Source: Bacillota bacterium
GTDB lineage: Bacteria > Bacillota > Sulfobacillia > JAJZYS01 > JAILZS01
NCBI GenBank assembly: GCA_023512375.1
Contig: JAILZS010000022.1
Coordinates: 1-41,024 of the forward strand
Direction of reading: 5' to 3'
Length of the DNA stretch: 41,024 nucleotides
The notes beneath the pieces were generated by a model that ran no database searches, was not told the DNA's origin, and worked only from the letters and a program-made list of their open reading frames with translations. The position numbers were made by a program, and so were the translations under genes. This document shows, one piece after another, positions 23,505 through 30,374 of the stretch; the first letter of the stretch is position 1; each line of letters opens with the position of its first letter.

Positions 23505-24324
23505 GGCGGCGCGGGACTGGCCCGGGCAAGCGGCCATGTGGCGCAGCTTGGCGCGGCTCATGGCCGAGGACCGGGTGCCCGGCGCCGTCCTGGTGATCGG
23601 GATGGCGGGCCTGCCGGCATCGCCCTACGCCGACGCGGTGGCGGACGCGCTCTTGTGCGACGACCCGCAAGACGGGCGCCCGTGCCGGCGGTGTGCGGCC
23701 TGCCGTCTGGCGGCGGCCCAAAGCCACCCGGATCGGTGGACGGTGGCCGACGAGCACGGCCAGGTGCGCATCGACGATGTGCGGCAGGCACTCGCGTGGG
23801 CCGCCTACCGCCCGCAACGGGGGTGGCGGCGGGTGGTGCGCCTGGACGGCGCCGACCGTCTCGGACCCGAGGCTGCGGTGGCCGCCCTCAAGGGTGTGGA
23901 GGAGCCGGGTCGGGGGGTGACGTGGATCCTGTCGGCGACCGCCCCGGGGCGCGTGCCCGCCGCCATGCGGTCGAGGTGCGTGGCGTTCACCTTGCGTCCC
24001 GTGCCCGCGGAGGAGCTCGCGACGTGGCTTGGCGCCCTCGGCGGTGGGGAAGAGGCCGCCCCTGCGGCGGCGGCCGCCGGCGGCTTGCCGGGGGAGGCGC
24101 TCGAGGCGCTCGGCCTGGGCCGATCGGCGGCGGACGAGGGCCGGGAGGCGGTCGGACGGCTGCGCCGCCGGGTGCGCGCCGCCCTTCGCGCCGGGACGCT
24201 GACGGCGGGCGAGGCCCGCATCGCGCTGGAACGCGCTCGCCTGGCGGAAGCCGCCCTGCGTCTTGCGACCCCGGCCCGGCTGGTCGCCGACGCCTTGGCC
24301 GAGGTCGAGCCGGCGCGGCCGTGA
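23491..24324 (+). CDS. holB: DNA polymerase III delta' subunit
   Basis: This clamp-loader subunit of about 277 residues is catalytically degenerate as usual for delta': the P-loop position lacks GxxxxGKT. A zinc-binding Cys cluster (C-x8-C-x2-C-x2-C around DGRPCRRCAAC) and the arginine-finger motif SRC (AMRSRCVAF) are present. Conserved RVVRLDGADRLGPEAAVAALK corresponds to the region after Walker B. TTG 23491, inside the darA 3' end, has a GGAG site; ATG 23536 is the alternative. The C-terminal third is Ala-rich and poorly conserved. It is coupled to the next gene by a GTGA overlap. Confidence 0.87.
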   Translation: MNASEAARDWPGQAAMWRSLARLMAEDRVPGAVLVIGMAGLPASPYADAVADALLCDDPQDGRPCRRCAACRLAAAQSHPDRWTVADEHGQVRIDDVRQALAWAAYRPQRGWRRVVRLDGADRLGPEAAVAALKGVEEPGRGVTWILSATAPGRVPAAMRSRCVAFTLRPVPAEELATWLGALGGGEEAAPAAAAAGGLPGEALEALGLGRSAADEGREAVGRLRRRVRAALRAGTLTAGEARIALERARLAEAALRLATPARLVADALAEVEPARP

Positions 24325-25364
24325 GCCAAGTCGCCAGCGGTCCGACATGGTACGTGTACCTCGTGCGGTGTGGCGACGGCAGCCTCTACACGGGGATTTC
24401 CACCGCCCCCGAGCGGCGCCTCGCGGCGCACGCCCGGGGGCGAGGGGCGCGCTACACCCGGGGGCGGGGCCCTCTGACCCTGGCGTACGTCGAGGCGCAG
24501 CCGGGGCGCGCCGCGGCCCTTCGCCGCGAACGGGAGGTCAAGGCGTGGTCGCACGAGCGGAAGGAGGCGCTGGCGGCGGGTAAGCGGCGGGTGCAAGCCG
24601 GATCCGAGCCGGGGCGTCAGGACGAGGGGCCGTCGTCGGAGGGGGTTCTGTACCTCTGTCCTACGCCCGTCGGCAACCTGGAGGACATCACCCGGCGTGC
24701 CGAGCGCGTGCTCGCAGAGGCGGATCTCGTCCTAGCCGAGGACACCCGACGCAGCGCCGTCCTCCTGCGCCACCTGGGGGTGCGCCCTCCCGTCCTCAGC
24801 TTCCACGAGGGCAACGAGCGGCGGCGCCTACCCCTCGTCCTGCGGGAGCTGGCGGCCGGGAAGCGGGTGGCACTCGTCTCCGATGCGGGCAGCCCCCTTC
24901 TCTCGGATCCCGGGTACCCGCTCGTGCGGGAGGCCATCGCCCGCGGCTTCCGCGTCGAGGCCCTCCCCGGCCCCACGGCCTTGGTGCCGGCGTTGACGGC
25001 TTCGGGCCTCCCGCCGCATCCGTTCCGGTTCGTCGGCTTTCTTCCCCGGACGAGGGCCCGCCGCATGCGTCTGTTCGAGGAGGTGCGGTCGGATGCCGCT
25101 ACGTTGGTGGCGTACGAGGCGCCCCACCGTATCCGCGCCGCGCTCGAGGATGCGCTGACCGTCCTGGGCGATCGGCGGGCGTGTGTGGCGCGCGAGATCA
25201 GTAAGGTGCATGAAACGTACCACCGGGGACGCCTATCCGAACTATTGGTCCAGCTGCCTGAGCGGCCGGTGGGGGAGATGGTGTTGGTCCTGGCCGGTGC
25301 CCGAAACGAAGGCGCTCCCGACCCAGCGGGCGGGAACGCCACGGGGACGGAAGGCGACGATTAG
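24321..25364 (+). CDS. rsmI: GIY-YIG nuclease domain fused to RsmI 16S rRNA methyltransferase
   Basis: One uninterrupted 347-residue frame holds two proteins that are separate neighbours (yazA and yabC) in Bacillus. Residues about 8-90 are a YhbQ/YazA-type GIY-YIG domain (WYVYLVRCGDGSLYTGIS, then RRLAAHARGRGARYTRGRGP). After an acidic linker of about 20 residues, residues about 110-335 are RsmI, the tetrapyrrole-methylase-fold enzyme that 2'-O-methylates C1402 of 16S rRNA. It has CPTPVGNLEDIT, ALVSDAGSPLLSDPG, LPGPTALVPAL and FVGFLPR. GTG 24321 overlaps the holB stop. An in-frame GTG between the domains could give RsmI alone, but the nuclease half has no stop of its own. Its stop overlaps that of convergent abrB. 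Confidence 0.9.
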   Translation: MSQVASGPTWYVYLVRCGDGSLYTGISTAPERRLAAHARGRGARYTRGRGPLTLAYVEAQPGRAAALRREREVKAWSHERKEALAAGKRRVQAGSEPGRQDEGPSSEGVLYLCPTPVGNLEDITRRAERVLAEADLVLAEDTRRSAVLLRHLGVRPPVLSFHEGNERRRLPLVLRELAAGKRVALVSDAGSPLLSDPGYPLVREAIARGFRVEALPGPTALVPALTASGLPPHPFRFVGFLPRTRARRMRLFEEVRSDAATLVAYEAPHRIRAALEDALTVLGDRRACVAREISKVHETYHRGRLSELLVQLPERPVGEMVLVLAGARNEGAPDPAGGNATGTEGDD

Positions 25365-25615
25365 CCGACCTCTACCTCGGTACGAAGGGTGTTAAGGCAG
25401 TGGCGGCAGATTTTCTTCCCCCGGAAAGTGATGACGTGTGCGGAATTTCCACAAAAAATGCAACTGGGTTCGTATTTCCGCAACACAATCTGCTCATCTT
25501 CGACATAGATCTCAATCGAATCCCTGTCCTCGATATGGAGTGTGCGACGGAGTTCGATCGGTAGAACGACGCGGCCAAGTTCATCCACCTTGCGTACGAT
25601 GCCGGTGGACTTCAT
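25361..25615 (-). CDS. abrB: AbrB family transition-state regulator
   Basis: This 84-residue DNA-binding protein has the AbrB/SpoVT swapped-hairpin N terminus MKSTGIVRKVDELGRVVLP followed by IELRRTL. The C-terminal part has CIFCGN and ICRHCL, a four-Cys knuckle seen in many Bacillota AbrB relatives and absent from B. subtilis AbrB itself. ATG 25615 follows AAGGAGG with 11 bases between; a TTG one codon upstream is possible. It regulates transition- or stationary-phase genes in relatives. It is convergent with the GIY-YIG/RsmI gene and the two stops share the bases TTAG. Confidence 0.93.
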   Translation of the reverse strand: MKSTGIVRKVDELGRVVLPIELRRTLHIEDRDSIEIYVEDEQIVLRKYEPSCIFCGNSAHVITFRGKKICRHCLNTLRTEVEVG

Positions 25616-25661
25616 CAAGACGAGCACCTCCTTCGAGTCTATCAGGGAGACAGTACGATTG

Positions 25662-25690
25662 TTGGTAACCGTCGTGGCAAAAAAAGTCAA
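25662..25690 (-). promoter_or_regulatory. Possible abrB promoter overlapping a terminator tail
   Basis: On the minus strand, TTGACT (25690-25685) is followed after 17 bases by TACCAA (25667-25662), a fair -35 with a weak -10, about 45 bases before the abrB start. The TTGACT and the T-run behind it are also the tail of the terminator hairpin of the upstream gene, so the two signals would share DNA. Confidence 0.4.
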
Positions 25691-25714
25691 CCCGTTCGCC
25701 GTACGGCGAACGGG
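25679..25714 (-). terminator. Intrinsic terminator of the PKD-protein operon
   Basis: A perfect 24-base palindrome (CCCGTTCGCCG, TA, CGGCGAACGGG) at 25714-25691 is followed on the minus strand by TTGACTTTTTTT. It lies 32 bases beyond the stop of the PKD-repeat gene. This is the only hairpin in the window with a proper T-run, and it ends the small-pilin operon before abrB. Confidence 0.85.
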
Positions 25715-25745
25715 TCATGGCAAGTGGCTCCAGGGAAGGCGCGTT

Positions 25746-26897
25746 CTACATCCCTTCGATGAGTGGTTCCTCGTAGATCGTGACTCCCTGGACAAGGAGC
25801 GCAAGGGTGATCGGCTGTGCGCCGCCGGGGGGCTGTACCACAAGGTCGTAGGCCCCCGCAGGGAAGCTGGCGCTGACGGGTACGTCCAGCGTCCGGGAGA
25901 ACGTGGCCGGGCCCACCCGGATCATGGGCCCCGAGGCGTTACGGTTGGCGTAGGAGACACCGCCCCACGTTCCCGACAGCGGCGGCGGAACTTCGAGCTG
26001 AGGTGGCGCAGCGACGGCGGCGGAGGCGGTGGCGGTGACCACCACCTGGGCTCCCCGTGACGCGGGGTCCGGGGTGACGGCGGCGGTCCAGGCGATGGGG
26101 CCCTCGGTCGGAGCGGGGGGCGAACCGCCCACCGCGCCTCCGCCCACACCTGCCGGCGGCGGGGGCGTCCCGGTCGGTTGGGATCCCGAGGACCCAGGCA
26201 GCACCGTCACGTCGCGGGTGAACGGGGCGCTCCAGACACCGGCCGTGTCCTCCACCCGCAGGGAGACGGGGTAGATCCCCGGTGAGCTGAACGACGGTTG
26301 GCGGCCCGTCCAGACCTCGTTCACGATGCGGGCGCCGGGTGTCATGTCGTAACTTTCGTCCGTGTAGCCAACGGGTTGGCCGACGGCGACAGGAGAGGTC
26401 ACCAGGAAGAACGCGTAGGGGCGGCCGGCCGTATTCGGGGCGACGCTGGCGGAGACGAGGATATCCGCACTGTACGTGGAGATCCGACCAAGGCTGTCGG
26501 TAACGGTGAGACGGACGGTGTAGAGTCCCGGGGAGGAGAAGGTGTCGGCCCGACCTTGCCACACCCGGCGCACGATGGTCGCACCCGGCGTGGTGTCGTA
26601 GCTCTCGTCGGTGTAGCTCACGGGGGCACCGGGGGCCACCGGGTTGGTGGCGACGAAGTACGCCACCGGTCCCCCGGGCGCTCCCCGTGCGTAGCCGCCG
26701 TCTCCCACGGGCCAACCGCCTACGGGGATGTCGCCTGCGGAGCCCGAAGGCGTCGGCGACGAGGGCGGCCGGGCCGACCGCGGGGTTGGGGCGGCGTGGG
26801 TCGGCGGTGCCTGGCCCGGCGTGGTGTTTCCCCCGCTCCCGCCGGCAGCCACGCCGAGGATCAACGCGAGTGCGAGCAGCATCCGCATGACGGGCAT
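25746..26897 (-). CDS. Secreted protein with two PKD-like repeats
   Basis: This 383-residue protein starts with a signal-like hydrophobic segment (MRMLLALALILGVAAGG), then a Pro/Thr/Ser-rich stretch to about residue 75. Two homologous PKD/Ig-like repeats follow at about 78-152 and 160-233. Both contain YTDESYD, TPGA, a VW dipeptide and FSSPG before an RLTV/SLRV strand. A Gly/Pro linker and a C-terminal beta domain (about 265-383) complete it. No catalytic motif is visible. ATG 26897 is three bases from an AGGGAGG site; ATG 26888 is an alternative. It ends the operon of small pilin-like proteins and probably acts outside the cell as an adhesin or pilus accessory. That role is inference. Confidence 0.75.
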   Translation of the reverse strand: MPVMRMLLALALILGVAAGGSGGNTTPGQAPPTHAAPTPRSARPPSSPTPSGSAGDIPVGGWPVGDGGYARGAPGGPVAYFVATNPVAPGAPVSYTDESYDTTPGATIVRRVWQGRADTFSSPGLYTVRLTVTDSLGRISTYSADILVSASVAPNTAGRPYAFFLVTSPVAVGQPVGYTDESYDMTPGARIVNEVWTGRQPSFSSPGIYPVSLRVEDTAGVWSAPFTRDVTVLPGSSGSQPTGTPPPPAGVGGGAVGGSPPAPTEGPIAWTAAVTPDPASRGAQVVVTATASAAVAAPPQLEVPPPLSGTWGGVSYANRNASGPMIRVGPATFSRTLDVPVSASFPAGAYDLVVQPPGGAQPITLALLVQGVTIYEEPLIEGM

Positions 26898-26957
26898 TCG
26901 CCTCCCTTGCCGGGGTCTGTTTGCCGACGCCTGCGCGCGGAGCTCGGCGCGAGAAGA

Positions 26958-27401
26958 TCAGGGCGGGCCGGGCACGACGGCGACGAGGGAGGCGCGCACC
27001 TCGTCGCTCACCGGCACTTGATCACCTACAGCGGGCAGGGCGACGGGAAGTCCGATGGTGACCTCGCTTTGCACGAGGACGGTGTCGCTACCGACGACGG
27101 ACGCGCTCAGGCGGGTGACGGAGACGTCGGGAAGGTCGAGGTCCTGCCGGAACAGCATGGATGCCTCCTGGGAGACGCAGGTGGCAGACGCGGGACCCGA
27201 ACCGCCTGACTCGACCAGGCAGCGCGCGGCGGCGCGGGCGGCCACCGAGAGGGCGGACCACACGCGCCCGCGCGCGTAGGCGATCGACCAGGCGTCCAGG
27301 GCCAACGCTGCGGTCGCGAGCATGGTGAGGGCGGTGAGCGAAGCGGCGATGATCGACCAGTCGCCGGCCTGTCCCCGCAGGGCGACACCGATTCCCTTCA
27401 T
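26958..27401 (-). CDS. TadE/TadF-like small membrane protein
   Basis: This 147-residue protein has a short polar N terminus (KGIGVALRGQAGDWS), one long hydrophobic helix (about residues 17-40, ending DAWSIAYARGRVW) and an extracytoplasmic domain. This is the layout of TadE/TadF/TadG-type pseudopilins, where an acidic or Gly-rich junction precedes the helix. Two cysteines are present at about 61 and 75 and could pair. The ATG overlaps the previous stop (ATGA). Family assignment rests on architecture and context, not on a diagnostic motif. Confidence 0.65.
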   Translation of the reverse strand: MKGIGVALRGQAGDWSIIAASLTALTMLATAALALDAWSIAYARGRVWSALSVAARAAARCLVESGGSGPASATCVSQEASMLFRQDLDLPDVSVTRLSASVVGSDTVLVQSEVTIGLPVALPAVGDQVPVSDEVRASLVAVVPGPP

Positions 27402-27865
27402 GGGGCGGCGGGCGTGGCGGCCCCGGACGGGGCAAGGTTGCTGGTGGCGTACGCCGTGCCTCCCAGGATGACGGTTCGGCCGGAGAGGCCGAGGAAGTCC
27501 CAGGGTAGGCCGGTGAGGGTAACCGGCTGCTCGACGGACAACTGGATGGTGGTGCCCCAGGGCGCAGGAGCCGGGGTGCCGGATACCTGGACGCTGGCTG
27601 GGTCGATGCCCTGTGCCGCTAGCGCACGGTCGATGGCGTCTTGAACGGAGGGCGTGAGCCCTCCCTGGATCTCTGCGGCGAGGACGCCTACGTCGCGTGC
27701 ATCGGCGATTTCGCCTGCCCGTGCCGCAAGGGCGCTGAGGCCCACGCCGGCAGCCGCGAGCATGGCCAGGAGGGGGAGGACGGTGGCAGCCGCGACGTAG
27801 GTGGAGAGCGAACCGGCCTCCGCGTGGAGGGCTACCCTCCGGTGCTGATCGGCACGTTCAGCCAT
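27398..27865 (-). CDS. Pilin-like/TadE-like membrane protein
   Basis: This 155-residue protein has a hydrophobic helix at about residues 23-50 preceded by HAEAGSLSTYVAA, again pilin-like. An exported domain follows that includes ARDVGVLAAEIQGGLTPSVQDAI and beta-rich sequence. ATG 27865 lies inside the 3' end of the upstream small gene; no strong ribosome site is seen, which fits translational coupling. It is followed by the TadE-like gene with an ATGA overlap. No family is recognised with certainty. Confidence 0.6.
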   Translation of the reverse strand: MAERADQHRRVALHAEAGSLSTYVAAATVLPLLAMLAAAGVGLSALAARAGEIADARDVGVLAAEIQGGLTPSVQDAIDRALAAQGIDPASVQVSGTPAPAPWGTTIQLSVEQPVTLTGLPWDFLGLSGRTVILGGTAYATSNLAPSGAATPAAP

Positions 27866-28089
27866 GAGGACACGATGGCCTGGAGATGGGCGCCGACGCT
27901 GGAGAACACGGCGAGGACGACGCCGGTTAGGCTCACGGCTGCGAGCGCAAGGACGCCCTGCGCCAAGTACGCGCTGAGATCGCCGCGATCGTCGGCGAGC
28001 CAGCTGAGGAATCGACGGAGAGCGGTTGTTACCCCACGACGGGAGCACGGTCGTGTGCGAGCGAGAACCGCAAGGGGCGAAAGACCCAT
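27832..28089 (-). CDS. Small single-helix protein, Flp-pilin-like
   Basis: This 85-residue protein has a basic N-terminal third (about residues 1-28) and a DDRGDLS junction. A hydrophobic helix of about 25 residues follows (AYLAQGVLALAAVSLTGVVL), then a short tail. Layout and first-in-operon position resemble a Flp/Tad major pilin, but the Gly-Glu processing motif of Flp prepilins is not evident. ATG 28089 follows GGGAGG at eight bases; an in-frame GTG at 28098 overlaps the ribosome site. A leading TGGTAGAAT lies 42 bases upstream. Confidence 0.6.
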   Translation of the reverse strand: MGLSPLAVLARTRPCSRRGVTTALRRFLSWLADDRGDLSAYLAQGVLALAAVSLTGVVLAVFSSVGAHLQAIVSSWLNVPISTGG

Positions 28090-28130
28090 GGAGGCCACCT
28101 CCCAGAAATTGGTGGAAACACAGCCGCGAG

Positions 28131-28139
28131 ATTCTACCA
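28131..28139 (-). promoter_or_regulatory. Extended -10 element before the pilin-like operon
   Basis: TGGTAGAAT on the minus strand matches an extended -10 (TGn followed by TAGAAT), 42 bases before the first ATG of the operon. No good -35 is present, as is common with extended -10 promoters. Confidence 0.4.
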
Positions 28140-28345
28140 GGAAGTGGCACTACCTGCCGCACAAGCGTTCCGGGCTCACCTTGCCCGAAGGGGGGAAAGC
28201 ATAAGTGACGCGCCTCCCTGGCACCGGAAGACGCGCTGCATCGGGGTCGACCACTGCCCAGACGGGAGAGGCTCGCTCCGCCATCCGAAGCCGCCTGGCG
28301 CCGCGGCACGGTACCGGTGACGCGTTGCGTTCCGCTGCCCGGCCG

Positions 28346-28358
28346 TATACTCGATCCG
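28346..28358 (+). promoter_or_regulatory. -10-like element before first Uma2 gene
   Basis: TATACTCGATCCG lies 27 bases before the ATG. The second Uma2 gene has almost the same element (TATACTCGACCCG), so it was duplicated with the gene and is probably its promoter. No consensus -35 was found. Confidence 0.45.
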
Positions 28359-28372
28359 TAGGGGGTGGGGGC

Positions 28373-28909
28373 ATGGCGGCCGTCGACCCGCGGTACGTGT
28401 ACGAGGACCTTCTCACCATGCCCGACGACGGCAGGCGGTACGAGCTTCTGGAGGGGGAGCTGCTCGCGAGTTCCTCGCCGTACCCGCGGCACCAAAGGGT
28501 TGTGCGGAACCTTGTCCGGCTGCTCGGACGACTTCAGGACAGCGGCCTCGGCGAGGTCCTTCCGGGCCCTTTGGACGTGGTGTTCGACCGCCATACGGTG
28601 TTCGAGCCGGACGTGATCTTCGCGCGCGCCGAGCGGCTCGGCATCGTGACCGAGCGCAATGTGAGCGGCGCGGCCGACCTTGTGGTGGAGGTCCTGTCCG
28701 AGAGCACCCGCGAGGTGGATCTGGGGCGCAAGCTTCGGGCCTACGGCAAGCACGGGGTCGAGGAGTACTGGGCGGTGGACCCCGAGGCGGGCACGATCCA
28801 GGTCTTCCGCCGGGAGGGTGAGGCGTTCGTAGAGGTTGGCGCTGTCGGACGTGGCGGGGAGATCGATTTCCTCGGCGCCAGACTGAAGGTTGCCGACATC
28901 CTGGCGTAG
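28373..28909 (+). CDS. Uma2 family (DUF820) PD-(D/E)XK nuclease-fold protein, copy 1
   Basis: This 178-residue Uma2 protein has a restriction-endonuclease-like fold. Family blocks: YELLEGELL (about 24-32), FEPDVIF with the metal-binding Asp, DLVVEVLSEST with the catalytic Glu, and KLRAYGKHGVEEYWAVDP with the catalytic Lys. Uma2 proteins are abundant in cyanobacteria, Chloroflexi and some Bacillota; their biological function is unclear. ATG 28373 matches the start of copy 2. A longer frame from 28205 has no homology to copy 2 and contains the putative promoter. It is the first of three tandem copies. Confidence 0.9.
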   Translation: MAAVDPRYVYEDLLTMPDDGRRYELLEGELLASSSPYPRHQRVVRNLVRLLGRLQDSGLGEVLPGPLDVVFDRHTVFEPDVIFARAERLGIVTERNVSGAADLVVEVLSESTREVDLGRKLRAYGKHGVEEYWAVDPEAGTIQVFRREGEAFVEVGAVGRGGEIDFLGARLKVADILA

Positions 28910-28957
28910 GCGGGCGACCCGGGGCTCGTGGTGTCACGACGGACCTTTGGCTCGACG

Positions 28958-28970
28958 TATACTCGACCCG
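28958..28970 (+). promoter_or_regulatory. -10-like element before second Uma2 gene
   Basis: TATACTCGACCCG lies 30 bases before the GTG start and repeats the element upstream of the first Uma2 copy with one base different. Confidence 0.45.
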
Positions 28971-28987
28971 CCAGGGGGGTGACGGCG

Positions 28988-29524
28988 GTGGCGGTCGTGG
29001 ACCCACGGTACGTATACGAGGACCTGCTCGCAATGCCCGACGACGGCAAGCGTCGCGAGCTCCTGGAGGGGGACCTGCTCGTGAGTCCGTCGCCGAACCC
29101 GCGGCACCAGGAAGTTGTCAGCAATCTTACCGGAGCGCTTCGTGTCCTCCAGGCTGCGGGTAAGGGCAAGGTGTACCCGGCTCCATTGGATGTGGTCTTC
29201 GACCGGTACACGGTGTTTGAGCCGGACGTCATGTTCATCCGCACCGAACGGCTGGGGATCGTCGGGGAACGAAACGTGACCGGGGCGCCGGACTTGGTGG
29301 TGGAGGTCCTGTCCGAGAGCACCCGGGACATGGATCTGGGCCCCAAGCTTCGCGCCTACGGTCGGCACGGTGTGGCCGAATACTGGGTCGTAGACCCCGA
29401 CGCAGGCACGATCCAGGTCTTCCGCCGGGTGGGAGACACGTTCGTCGAGGCCGGGACGGTTGCGCGGGGCGGCGAGCTCGCGTTCCTCGGCGCCACGCTG
29501 AAGGTGGACGAGATCCTGGCCTAG
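28988..29524 (+). CDS. Uma2 family (DUF820) PD-(D/E)XK nuclease-fold protein, copy 2
   Basis: This 178-residue paralogue aligns with copy 1 end to end. It keeps RELLEGDLL, FEPDVMF, DLVVEVLSEST and KLRAYGRHGVAEYWVVDP, so the presumed catalytic Asp, Glu and Lys are intact. GTG 28988 follows AGGGGGG at about eight bases and gives the same N terminus (VDPRYVYEDLL) as copy 1. Differences are spread along the protein, suggesting an older duplication with both copies under selection. It is 78 bases downstream of copy 1 with its own -10-like element. Confidence 0.9.
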   Translation: MAVVDPRYVYEDLLAMPDDGKRRELLEGDLLVSPSPNPRHQEVVSNLTGALRVLQAAGKGKVYPAPLDVVFDRYTVFEPDVMFIRTERLGIVGERNVTGAPDLVVEVLSESTRDMDLGPKLRAYGRHGVAEYWVVDPDAGTIQVFRRVGDTFVEAGTVARGGELAFLGATLKVDEILA

Positions 29525-29828
29525 CGGGCGACAGTTGGGAGGACAGCGTCAAGCCATCGGAGGGCTCGGATCCGGAACACCTCCGCCGTTCAGCTGCGGG
29601 TCTGGAGGAGTACGGATCTGTTATCCTGGCGGGGTTCATACTCCGCCGTGTGTTGGAAACCCCCTTCTTCGAAAGTGGCCTGGCCGTAGGCACGTAGGCG
29701 CACGGCCAGGCTGCTTGGCACTACGGTCCCCCCTACACGACGTTCACCGGCTCCCTGCTGCCCGCCGTTAGGGGTGGTACCCCCATCCCCACCGCCGCGA
29801 ACGCCTCGAACGCGCTACCCTTGAAACC
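29525..29828. other. Intergenic region before the Uma2 remnant
   Basis: This 304-bp stretch has no supportable gene. It holds an inverted repeat CCTGGCCGT/ACGGCCAGG (29679-29687 and 29702-29710) with a 14-base loop. The copy 1/copy 2 TATACTCGA element is not recognisable here. No insertion-sequence ends were found. Confidence 0.4.
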
Positions 29829-30163
29829 ATGGTGCGCATCGAGGAGCTGCCGGTGAGCCCGTCGGCCAACCGGCGCACCAGGCGGTCGTGGGAAACCTCG
29901 TCCGGCTGGTAGGCGGGTTACAGGACGGCGGCGGGGCGCGGTCTACCCAGCGCCCTTCGACGTGGTGTTCGCCGTTACACGGTGTTCGAGCCGAGCGTGA
30001 TCTTCGTACGCGCTGAGCGGCTCGGCGTCGTGACCGAACGCAACGTGAGTGGCAGGCCGCGCTGGACCTTTTGGTGGAGATCCTGTCCGAAAGCGCTGTC
30101 GGGTGAAGCGAGGAGACGGATTCGTTTGGCGCCACGCGGAATGTGGATGACATCCTGGCCTAA
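29829..30163 (+). pseudogene. Decayed third Uma2 copy
   Basis: Fragments of a third Uma2 gene can be followed through several frames. ELPVSPSANRR corresponds to the LLVSPSPNPRH block. Then, in another frame, VFEPSVIFVRAERLGVVTERNVSG corresponds to the metal-Asp block, with Ser replacing the Asp. A WRSCPKAL segment is the frameshifted VEVLSES region. After a deletion that removes the catalytic Lys block, the end codes for FGATRNVDDILA before TAA, matching the C termini of copies 1 and 2. At least two frameshifts and one internal deletion make it non-functional. No mobile element is seen beside it. Confidence 0.8.
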
Positions 30164-30374
30164 GCATGTTCAGTCTGGGGGGCGTTTGCGATCGAGTTCA
30201 GCCGCGGATTGGGTCAGAGGCGCCCACGACGTGCCCGCTCACGTCCACGGCGCCCCGATGAGGGCGCCGGACCTTGACGGGTTCGGCGACGCGACGGCCT
30301 GCGAAGTCCAGGTGGAACCGGTGCCGTGGGCGGAAGGTCCAGCCTGCGTGTGCGCCTGTTGCGAGGGCGACCCG

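Noticed and set aside
28373-29524. Uma2 pair as a toxin-antitoxin or restriction system
   Set aside because: Both are the same nuclease-fold family with no methyltransferase, antitoxin or specificity gene nearby. Tandem Uma2 copies are common in genomes rich in this family.
29525-30374. Insertion sequence or phage remnant around the Uma2 pseudogene
   Set aside because: No transposase or integrase fragment, terminal inverted repeats or target duplications were found. The decay is explained by frameshifts and a deletion within a duplicated gene.
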